Part shown: positions 5,084 to 11,505 of the stretch, one piece after another | Position numbering within the stretch: position 1 is the first letter of the stretch | Layout: every line of letters begins with the position of its first letter | DNA from: Deltaproteobacteria bacterium | GTDB lineage: Bacteria; Desulfobacterota; SM23-61 | NCBI GenBank assembly: GCA_029857975.1 | Contig: JAOUFX010000034.1 | Location: forward strand, 1 to 11,505 | Reading direction: 5' to 3' | DNA: 11,505 nucleotides | Notes under the pieces: model-generated | What the model was told of the DNA's origin: nothing | Databases searched by the model: none | The model's input: only the letters and a program-made list of their open reading frames with translations | Made by a program: the position numbers and the translations under genes

Positions 5084-6408
5084 GGCACCCACGAAAAAAG
5101 GAAAAATTTTATCAGTGGCTGGGCGGGTTGTTTATCCTTTTTCTTTGGGTCTGGCCAGCCGGGGCCCAACAAGAGGAATTGCCTCCGCGAGGAAAACCGC
5201 TAACCCTGGAACAGTGCACGGCCATGGCTTTGAAATACCATCCTTCCTTGCGGGCCAACCAGGCTACGATTGAAGCCTCCAAGGCCAGGGTGGAACAGGC
5301 TCTGGCTGCGTATTATCCCCAGGTGAATTTCGGCAGTACTTACACCAATGGTACTTCCAACTATTCCGGAATCACCCGGAGCGGGTCCAATCTCTGGACC
5401 TTCTACGATACTTATTCCGCAGGCCCTTCTCTCACCCAGAATATTTACGACTTTGGTCGCACAGCCAACAGCGTTACCATCAACCGGGAGAACGTGAAAG
5501 CCAGCGAAGAGGAACTATCCATTACCAGGCAGGGAGTTGTTCTGAACGTTCAACAAGCCTATTTCGGTGTTCTACAAACCCTGCGCCTGATCCAGGTGGC
5601 GGAGGAGACGGTCAATCAGAATAAACAACGTTTGGAACAGGCCCAGGGTTTCTACCAGGCGGGAACCCGGCCGAAGATCGACGTCACCAAAGCTGAAGTG
5701 GATTTAGCCAATGCTGAGCTAAACTTGATTCGGGCGAAGAATAATTACCAGGTAGCCCGTGTAAATCTGAACAATGCCATGGGTCTGCGCCAGAGCCTGA
5801 CCTTCGCCATTGAGGATTCCCTGGACTTCCAACCTTATAAAATAACCCTGGAGGAAATTCTCAAGCTCTCTTTTGTCCAGCGGCCCGAAATCCTGCAGTT
5901 GAAAGCCAAACAGCGCAGCCAGGAAGCTTCCATCAAAGTTGCCCAAGCCAGCTATTACCCAATTATCTCCGGCAATGCCAGCTACCTTTACCGGGGCCCT
6001 GATATCGACGATCTCTACTGGGACTTATCCGTTGGCGCCACCCTATCGATTCCTCTTTTCAGTGGCTTTTCTTCTCCCAACCAGGTAGCCGAGGCGCGGG
6101 CGATTCTGAAAAACCTTAAAGCCCAGGAGGAGAGTTTGCAATTGAACATCCGCCTGGAAGCCGAACAGGCCTATCTCAGCCTAAGAGAAGCCGAGGAACG
6201 GATTCGGGTGACTCAAAAGGCTGTAGGCCAAGCTCAGGAAAATTTCGAACTGGCCAACGGCCGCTACCAGGTAGGCGTTGGATTTCCCTTAGAGGTAACC
6301 GATGCGGAAGTCCTCCTGGCCAATGCCCGGGCCAATTATATCCAGGGGCTCTATGATTATAAGGTTGCGGGAGCGCGGATCAATAAGGCCATGGGCCTGA
6401 ACAAATAA
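5080..6408 (+). CDS. TolC-family outer-membrane efflux channel protein
   Basis: This is a 442-residue outer-membrane factor. A signal peptide is clear: charged MRHPRKKEK, hydrophobic core at about 17-28, PAGA then QQ at about 29-32. No lipobox cysteine is seen, so it is TolC-like rather than an OprM-type lipoprotein. The mature part has two OEP repeats. The first begins LTLEQCTAMALKYHPSL with a beta-strand region rich in Tyr, Asn and Ser (about 85-125); the second begins near LEEILKLSFVQRPEIL (about 260). Ala/Gln/Glu-rich helices lie between, as in the alpha-barrel. Trimers would form the exit duct for the neighbouring pumps. It is the only outer-membrane channel gene in the window and lies between the DHA2 and RND modules, so it may be shared. 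An AAAGG motif and an upstream GGGG precede the ATG; a 4-base overlap couples it to the small ORF. Confidence 0.93.
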   Translation: MRHPRKKEKFYQWLGGLFILFLWVWPAGAQQEELPPRGKPLTLEQCTAMALKYHPSLRANQATIEASKARVEQALAAYYPQVNFGSTYTNGTSNYSGITRSGSNLWTFYDTYSAGPSLTQNIYDFGRTANSVTINRENVKASEEELSITRQGVVLNVQQAYFGVLQTLRLIQVAEETVNQNKQRLEQAQGFYQAGTRPKIDVTKAEVDLANAELNLIRAKNNYQVARVNLNNAMGLRQSLTFAIEDSLDFQPYKITLEEILKLSFVQRPEILQLKAKQRSQEASIKVAQASYYPIISGNASYLYRGPDIDDLYWDLSVGATLSIPLFSGFSSPNQVAEARAILKNLKAQEESLQLNIRLEAEQAYLSLREAEERIRVTQKAVGQAQENFELANGRYQVGVGFPLEVTDAEVLLANARANYIQGLYDYKVAGARINKAMGLNK

Positions 6409-6411
6409 AGG

Positions 6412-6466
6412 TTGGGAAAGTTGCGCCGCCAATGATAAACTATAAAAAGATGAAAATTTATTCATC
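6412..6466 (+). promoter_or_regulatory. Candidate internal promoter and palindrome before the RND adaptor gene
   Basis: The 82-base gap after the channel gene has TTGGGA (6412-6417) 16 bases before GATAAA (6434-6439), and a separate TATAAA (6441-6446). Directly after comes GATGAA-AATTTA-TTCATC (6449-6466), with perfect six-base arms. A -10 followed by a palindrome at the likely start repeats the layout seen at tetR, though the sequence differs. The -35 match is poor, so an intercistronic mRNA hairpin is an equal alternative. Confidence 0.28.
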
Positions 6467-6502
6467 CAGTTCAACCCCTTTCCCTATGATATGAAGGCAA
6501 TC

Positions 6503-7750
6503 ATGAAAAGAACAATTATTATCCTGGTGATCCTGGCCTTTGGAGCCCTGGTGGCGTTCCGGGCGGCGCAAGTGATTTTTGCCAAAAAAGAAGAACCTCA
6601 AGAAAAAGGGGGAAGGGCTATTCCTTTGGTGGAGGCAGCTCCCGTAACCCAGGGTCTGGTGGAAGAAAAGATCTCCCGGGTAGGGGACATTGTCCCCCAA
6701 GCCCAGGTGACGATTTTTTCCAAGGTCCAGGGATGGGTCAAAGAGATTTACGTCCGGGAGGGTGACCGGGTGAGAGTGGGACAGGTTCTCGCGAACCTCG
6801 ATGACCGGGAGGCTCTGGCGGTTGTGGCCCAATCGAAAGCCAATCACGAGGCAGCCATCGCTCGGCTCAAACAGGTGCGCGCCACGGCGAAAGAGGCCGT
6901 AGAGTCGCAGATCCAGCAAGCCAAGGCGAATATGGACTTGGCCGAGTCAGATCTGAAACGATCCCGGGAGCTCCATGCCAAGGACTTTATCGCCCGGCAG
7001 CAGCTGGATGAAGCCCGGACCAAATTCAACGTGGCCAAAGCCGCCTACGACCTCGCTCAAAACAACTTGCAGCAGAGAATTTGGGAAAACGAAATCGGCC
7101 TGGCTGAAGCCCAGGTCAGGCAAGCCAGGGCGAATCTGGATCTGATGCAGGCCCAGCTGGCCAATCTTTCCATTCTCTCTCCCATGCAGGGAATCGTTAC
7201 CAAGCGCTATGTAGATCCCGGAACGATGGCTAAAGATAGTACGTCTATTTTAACCCTCATGGAACTAAACGTAGTGAAAATGATTGTAAATGTCATTGAA
7301 AAAGAGGTCGTGCTTTTGAAAAAGGGGCAACCCGTGATGGTGAGCGTCACCGGTTTTCCCGGTCGTGTCTTCCCCGGACGTATCGAGATTATCAACCCGG
7401 CCCTGGACCCTCAGTCCCGCACTGCGGAAATTCAAATTCTTATTCCGAACCCAGATTATGTATTGAAACCGGGAATGTTTGGCCGAGTGGAGATCCCTCT
7501 GCGGTCCAATCCGAAAGCCCTGCTCATTCCGATCCAGGCTTTGTTGACGCAAGATGACAAGGATTTCGTTTATGTTTGTAAGGATGGAAAAGCATACCGC
7601 CGTTCTGTTCGGAAGGGGATCGTGAAAGACGATTTTGTGGAGATTATCCAGGGGCTCAATAATCAAGACCAGGTGATTGTGGCGGGGCACGGCTCTATGA
7701 ATGATGGAAGTCCCGTACAAATCCTCTCCAAAGCCGAAAAAGGAAAATGA
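6503..7750 (+). CDS. RND-type periplasmic adaptor (AcrA-like membrane-fusion protein)
   Basis: This is a 415-residue adaptor. An N-terminal hydrophobic helix (about 4-19) anchors it; no lipobox Cys is present, unlike E. coli AcrA. Residues of about 68-100 (IFSKVQGWVKEIYVREGD, GQVLANLD) are the first lipoyl half. An alpha-helical hairpin of about 105-215 contains the adaptor-typical FIARQQLDEA. SILSPMQGIVTKRYVDPG closes the lipoyl domain near 222-241. A beta-barrel (VSVTGFPGRVFPGRI) and a membrane-proximal domain (ALLIPIQALL...VYVCKDGKAY) follow. It bridges the RND pump that starts 16 bases downstream and the TolC-like channel. ATG 6503 is preferred because GAAGG lies five bases upstream. ATG 6491, four codons earlier, has no SD but would overlap the stop of a possible 20-codon ORF. 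Confidence 0.92.
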   Translation: MKRTIIILVILAFGALVAFRAAQVIFAKKEEPQEKGGRAIPLVEAAPVTQGLVEEKISRVGDIVPQAQVTIFSKVQGWVKEIYVREGDRVRVGQVLANLDDREALAVVAQSKANHEAAIARLKQVRATAKEAVESQIQQAKANMDLAESDLKRSRELHAKDFIARQQLDEARTKFNVAKAAYDLAQNNLQQRIWENEIGLAEAQVRQARANLDLMQAQLANLSILSPMQGIVTKRYVDPGTMAKDSTSILTLMELNVVKMIVNVIEKEVVLLKKGQPVMVSVTGFPGRVFPGRIEIINPALDPQSRTAEIQILIPNPDYVLKPGMFGRVEIPLRSNPKALLIPIQALLTQDDKDFVYVCKDGKAYRRSVRKGIVKDDFVEIIQGLNNQDQVIVAGHGSMNDGSPVQILSKAEKGK

Positions 7751-7766
7751 GAATAGGGTCGGATCA

Positions 7767-10700
7767 ATGAACCTTGCCAAATTCGCCTTACGGAATCCCA
7801 TTACGGTTTTAATGGTGGTCCTCGGGTCGCTCATTCTTGGGATCATTTCCTTTACCAAATTGCCTGTGGACATGTTCCCGGACATCACCTTCCCATCGCT
7901 CACGGTAGCGACTTTCTACCCCGGGGCGAATCCCCAGGATATGGAGCGGATGGTCACCTATCCTGTCGAAAAGGCCGTCGCCACCGTAAACGGAGTGAAT
8001 TACGTCGCTTCCCTTTCTCGGCAGGGGGCTTCCCTGGTCACGGCCTACTTCAACTGGGGAACCAACATGGACACCGCCCAGTCCGACGTGGTACAGGCCA
8101 TTAATTTGATCCTTGGCAGTCTTCCCAAGGAAGTTCAATATCCGATCATTCGCCGGTTTGATGTTTCTCAGATCTCGGTCATCTATATCGCCCTGTTGGG
8201 AGGGGGGCTCAATGAGGGACAACTCTACGATATCGCTTCCAACGAGGTAGGGCCCGAGCTCGAGCGCGTCCCTAACGTTGCTTCGGCCCGCGTGTCTGGA
8301 GGAAAGGTCCGCGAAATATTGATTTATTTCGACCGGCAGCGCTTGCGGGCTTTCAATCTTTCTCCGGACGCCGTCATCCAGGCGGTTCAGCAAGCCAATT
8401 TAATTCTCCCCTCGGGCAATATTAAGGCCGGTCCTTACGATTACCGGCTCTTTACCGAAACTCAGTTCAGTCTCGTGCGGCCCATTGAAAATATCATCGT
8501 ATCCAATATCCGGAACCGGCCCGTTTACATTCGCGATGTGGCGGCCGTAAAAGATGACTTCCAGGACCAGACCGACCTGATCCGCATAAACGGTCAACCG
8601 GCCGTCGGCATGGCCGTCCAGAAAACTTCCGGGACGAACACCATCCAGGTCGTCGACAACGTCCGCAAGGCCCTGCCCCGGATTCAAAAGATGCTACCTC
8701 CCGGCGTCCGGATGCTTGAACTGTTCGACCAATCGACTTACATTCGTAATTCCATTAAGAATCTGCAACACCATGCCTTGATGGGCGCCGGCCTGGCCAT
8801 GTTGATCCTGTTGGTTTTCCTGCGCAATCTGCGAAGCACCTTGATTGTCTCGCTGGCCATACCGATTTCGATTGTTTGCGCCTTCATCCTTCTCTACTTT
8901 AATAACCTCACGGTGAATATCTTTACCCTGGGCGGGTTGGCCTTGGGAGTGGGGCGATTGGTCGATGATGCGATCGTGGTGCTGGAAAGTATTTACCGGC
9001 ATCGGAACGCGGGAGAGTCCTCAAGGGAAGCCGCCATCCAGGGCTCGAATGAGGTCGCCCTGGCGGTTTTAGCTTCTACGATCACGACCATCGTGGTATT
9101 TCTGCCGGTGGCTTTCATCACCGGAATCGCCCGATTGTTCTTTACCCCTCTGGCCCTAACCGTCGCTTTCTCATTGATTGCCTCCTATTTTGTTTCTCTA
9201 ACCGTGATCCCGGTCCTCTGCCACAAATACCTGCACCCTGAAACGGAAGAGGTCCTCCGGTCCTCCCCTTCCTTTTTAAACCGCGTGAAATGGCGTTTTA
9301 AAAACTGGTTTGATGCAACCGATGCCGAATATCAGGCCCTGCTGACCTGGGCCTTGGGGCACCGCAAGACGGTGGTTTTGATCGTCGTCCTGTTTTTTTT
9401 CGGCAGCCTTCCTCTCTATCTTTTCATCGGCAGCGAGTTCTTCCCCGCAGTCGACGAGAGCCAGTTCCGGTTCACCGTCCAATTGCCCGTCGGGACGCGA
9501 TTGGAAGAATCGGCCCGGGTCGCAGCGCGGATGGAAGAAATCATTTTGGAGCAGGCCGGGAAAGAAACACGCGCGACCCAGGTCAATTTCGGCATTCCCA
9601 GCGGAACCATTTCGGCCATATGGTCCCGCAATACGGGACCCCACATGGGGTACGTCCGGGCCCGCCTGGTCCCGCCCGAGGAGAGGAAGCTCTCCTCGGA
9701 TGCCCTAATGGATCGACTCCGTCCCCTCCTGCGCAAGGAATTCCCGGGGGTGAAAATCTTTTTTTCCTCCGGGGGGCTCGTCAGCCGGTTGGTTTCCTTC
9801 GGCTACGATGATCCCATCGACATCGAGATTTTGGGGTACGACTTCAAAACCGCGGCAAAATTAGCGGAAGAAGTGGCCGCCGCGATCCAGCCCATTCAGG
9901 GAGTGAAAGACATTCAGGTCAGCCGGGAACCCGACTATCCGCAGCAGAACATCGTCATCGACCGCGAGAGAGCGGCGCTTTTAGGTTTGAGCGTGGCGCA
10001 AATTGCCCGCAACATCCAGACGTTTATCAACGGTTATGATGCTTCCATCTTCTCCGACCCGCTCACCGGCAATCAATACGACATCAACGTCCGCGCCCAG
10101 GAAAAAGACCGGGTTTCCATCGCCGACCTCAGCCAGGTCTTTATTTTCAACCCTCAGGGACAGCCCATTCCCCTGGACAATGTGGCGACCATTACCCGGG
10201 GAGTCGGCCCGATCCAGATTGAACGAAAATACCAGCAGCGCATCATCCACGTGACGGCCAACACCTTCGGCCGCGACCTGGGAAGCATCGCGCAGGACAT
10301 TCAGGCCAAGCTGGACAAAATCTCCATACCGCCCAACTTCCGCGTCAACCTGGGCGGAGCCGTCGAAAGCCAGAAAGAATCTTTCCAATCGCTGCTGTTT
10401 GCCCTTATCCTGGCCATCGTGCTCGTCTATATGGTGTTGGCGGCTCAGTTCAAATCCTTGTTGGATCCTTTTATCATCATGTTCTCCGTTCCCCTGGGTA
10501 TCATTGGAGTAATCTGGATTTTGTTCCTTACGGAGACCAATCTTTCGGTGACCTCTTTCATGGGCGTCATCATGATGGCCGGGATCGTCGTCAGTAACGG
10601 GATCCTTCTCGTCGATTACACGAATCAGCTTCGCCGGAAAGGAATGCCGCTTCGGGAAGCGGTGATCCTGGCCGGACGGACGCGGCTGAGGCCGATTCTC

Positions 10701-10913
10701 ATGACTACGGTCACCACCATTTTGGCCTTGACTCCCATGGCCATCGGCTTAGGGGAAGGTTCGGAATCGAATGCGCCAATGGCAATCGCGGTGATCGGGG
10801 GGCTCGCCGTTTCCACGCTTCTGACTCTGATATTCATCCCCACTCTTTACACCATCTTCGAGGAACGGTTCAAGCCGGGAATCGCTCCGGAAGGGAACAA
10901 CGGAACAACGTGA
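7767..10913 (+). CDS. RND multidrug efflux pump, HAE1-type inner-membrane subunit (AcrB-like)
   Basis: This is a 1048-residue protein, full length for the family, with the duplicated RND layout. TM1 follows FALRNPITVL; a periplasmic loop spans about 30-335; TM2-6 about 336-475; TM7 near 535; the second loop about 555-870; TM8-12 about 873-1035. The proton-relay pair Asp400-Asp401 in TM4 is present (GRLVDDAIVV). In TM10 the position of AcrB Lys940 is Ser943, in GIVVSNGILLVDY, a variant I recall from related environmental RNDs. It drives drug or lipid-like substrates out using the proton gradient. The sequence favours HAE1 over metal (CusA-type) transporters, because the TM4 acidic pair and the TM10 motif are HAE-like. 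ATG 7767 is chosen since MNLAKFALRNP is the usual N-terminus. The upstream spacer is 16 bases and the SD is only moderate. The stop overlaps the next start. Confidence 0.95.
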   Translation: MNLAKFALRNPITVLMVVLGSLILGIISFTKLPVDMFPDITFPSLTVATFYPGANPQDMERMVTYPVEKAVATVNGVNYVASLSRQGASLVTAYFNWGTNMDTAQSDVVQAINLILGSLPKEVQYPIIRRFDVSQISVIYIALLGGGLNEGQLYDIASNEVGPELERVPNVASARVSGGKVREILIYFDRQRLRAFNLSPDAVIQAVQQANLILPSGNIKAGPYDYRLFTETQFSLVRPIENIIVSNIRNRPVYIRDVAAVKDDFQDQTDLIRINGQPAVGMAVQKTSGTNTIQVVDNVRKALPRIQKMLPPGVRMLELFDQSTYIRNSIKNLQHHALMGAGLAMLILLVFLRNLRSTLIVSLAIPISIVCAFILLYFNNLTVNIFTLGGLALGVGRLVDDAIVVLESIYRHRNAGESSREAAIQGSNEVALAVLASTITTIVVFLPVAFITGIARLFFTPLALTVAFSLIASYFVSLTVIPVLCHKYLHPETEEVLRSSPSFLNRVKWRFKNWFDATDAEYQALLTWALGHRKTVVLIVVLFFFGSLPLYLFIGSEFFPAVDESQFRFTVQLPVGTRLEESARVAARMEEIILEQAGKETRATQVNFGIPSGTISAIWSRNTGPHMGYVRARLVPPEERKLSSDALMDRLRPLLRKEFPGVKIFFSSGGLVSRLVSFGYDDPIDIEILGYDFKTAAKLAEEVAAAIQPIQGVKDIQVSREPDYPQQNIVIDRERAALLGLSVAQIARNIQTFINGYDASIFSDPLTGNQYDINVRAQEKDRVSIADLSQVFIFNPQGQPIPLDNVATITRGVGPIQIERKYQQRIIHVTANTFGRDLGSIAQDIQAKLDKISIPPNFRVNLGGAVESQKESFQSLLFALILAIVLVYMVLAAQFKSLLDPFIIMFSVPLGIIGVIWILFLTETNLSVTSFMGVIMMAGIVVSNGILLVDYTNQLRRKGMPLREAVILAGRTRLRPILMTTVTTILALTPMAIGLGEGSESNAPMAIAVIGGLAVSTLLTLIFIPTLYTIFEERFKPGIAPEGNNGTT

Positions 10914-11505
10914 AAAGGAAATCCACCATTTGGATCATCGCCGCCATCCTGATCGCCGCCGGGGCGCTCGGAGTTGCCTACTTTTTCAATGCGCAGGCCC
11001 CCGCCGTCAAGTATCGTACGGTCAAAGTGGAACGGGGCAGCCTGTCCACCTACGTCAATGCCAACGGCACGCTGAACCCCGTGATCACTGTTTTGGTGGG
11101 TTCCCAAGTTTCCGGCACAATTCAGAAGCTTTATGCGGATTTTAATTCGGCCGTAAAAAAAGGCCAGCTCATCGCCCAGATTGATCCGGCCATCTTCCAG
11201 GCCCAGGTTTCCCAGGCCAAAGCCAAGGTAGAAAACGCTAAAGCGGCCTTTTTGAATGCCCAGGCGGATATCGCCACCGCCCGCTCCAATGTGGAGGCGA
11301 GCAAAGCCAATGTCCTGAAAGCCCGCGTGGCCCTAGAAGACGCCAAAAGAAATTTGAATCGATCGCTGGAACTTTTCTCCCGCAATTTAATTGCCGCCAG
11401 TGACCGCGACACGGCCCAGACAGCCTACGATTCGGCTGCGGCCCAACTCGAAGCCGCTCAAGCCCAAAAGAAAGCCACCGATGCCCAACTTGAATCGGCG
11501 CAAGC
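10910..11505 (+). CDS. MacA-like membrane-fusion adaptor, C-terminus outside window
   Basis: From GTG at 10910 the frame is open for 198 codons to the window edge. GTG overlaps the RND stop as GTGA, so translation is coupled; GGA lies six bases upstream. The N-terminus is KRKST plus a hydrophobic anchor (about 7-24). KVERGSLSTYVNANGTLNPV (about 40-59), VGSQVSGTIQKLY (about 63-75) and VKKGQLIAQIDPAIFQAQVSQAKA are typical of MacA, the adaptor for MacB ABC exporters. The rest (from about 95) is an Ala/Gln/Lys-rich coiled coil with NLIAASDRDTAQTAYDSA in the helical hairpin. This third adaptor of the locus does not look like a second AcrA. A MacB ATPase/permease is expected just downstream (inference). 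An adaptor for an RND or other ABC pump remains possible. Confidence 0.9.
   Translation, partial: MKRKSTIWIIAAILIAAGALGVAYFFNAQAPAVKYRTVKVERGSLSTYVNANGTLNPVITVLVGSQVSGTIQKLYADFNSAVKKGQLIAQIDPAIFQAQVSQAKAKVENAKAAFLNAQADIATARSNVEASKANVLKARVALEDAKRNLNRSLELFSRNLIAASDRDTAQTAYDSAAAQLEAAQAQKKATDAQLESAQ

Noticed and set aside
4504..5172. 222-codon minus-strand frame over the end of the DHA2 gene
   Set aside because: It is antisense to a well-supported transporter and its signal peptide-bearing neighbour. The translation shows no domain and looks like a frame shadow.
7701..7766. Upstream ATG 7701 as RND start
   Set aside because: It lies inside the adaptor coding region and would add 22 hydrophilic residues before the normal MNLAKFALRNP N-terminus.
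7265..7903. 212-codon minus-strand frame across the adaptor/RND junction
   Set aside because: It is antisense to two clear genes, has no recognisable domain, and lacks a ribosome-binding site.

Overview
The window looks like a chromosomal segment from a Gram-negative bacterium. GC is near or slightly above 50% by eye, the Shine-Dalgarno (SD) sites are strong (GGAGG-type), and it encodes outer-membrane and periplasmic efflux parts. An ADP-forming-type acyl-CoA synthetase next to an epimerase-like VOC protein, and a short degenerate CGCAGAGAA-type repeat, would fit Desulfobacterota (former Deltaproteobacteria). That assignment is an impression from familiarity, not proven by the sequence.

Layout: positions 1-862 lie on the minus strand. 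They hold the first 36 codons of a CoA-binding acyl-CoA synthetase (cut by the window edge) and, upstream of it, a VOC/glyoxalase-fold protein resembling methylmalonyl-CoA epimerase. A divergent control region (863-1067) separates them from a long plus-strand efflux locus. Its order is a TetR-family regulator, an EmrA/HlyD-type adaptor overlapping it by 32 bases, a 456-base AT-rich gap, an EmrB-like DHA2 transporter, a TolC-like outer-membrane channel, an AcrA-like adaptor, an RND pump, and a MacA-like adaptor that runs off the right edge.

How it works together: three inner-membrane/periplasmic modules (MFS-DHA2, RND and, by inference, an ABC-type MacAB whose MacB would lie beyond 11505) are stacked head to tail. 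One TolC-like channel sits in the middle and could serve all three. The TetR-like gene has a good sigma70-type promoter (TTGACA, 17-base spacer, TATTAG) with a palindrome over the expected transcription start, which suggests autorepression. A related TAAGTAA...TTAGTT element recurs in the gap before the DHA2 gene, suggesting that the regulator may also act there. Genes are tightly coupled at tetR/adaptor (32-base overlap) and RND/MacA-like (GTGA overlap). A 24-codon small ORF with its own SD joins the transporter to the channel gene.

No tRNA, rRNA, CRISPR array, insertion sequence or prophage gene was seen. Nothing here is clearly a new system. The less ordinary points are the triple-adaptor architecture, the structured gap, the small coupling ORFs, and residue changes in the VOC protein and RND pump.
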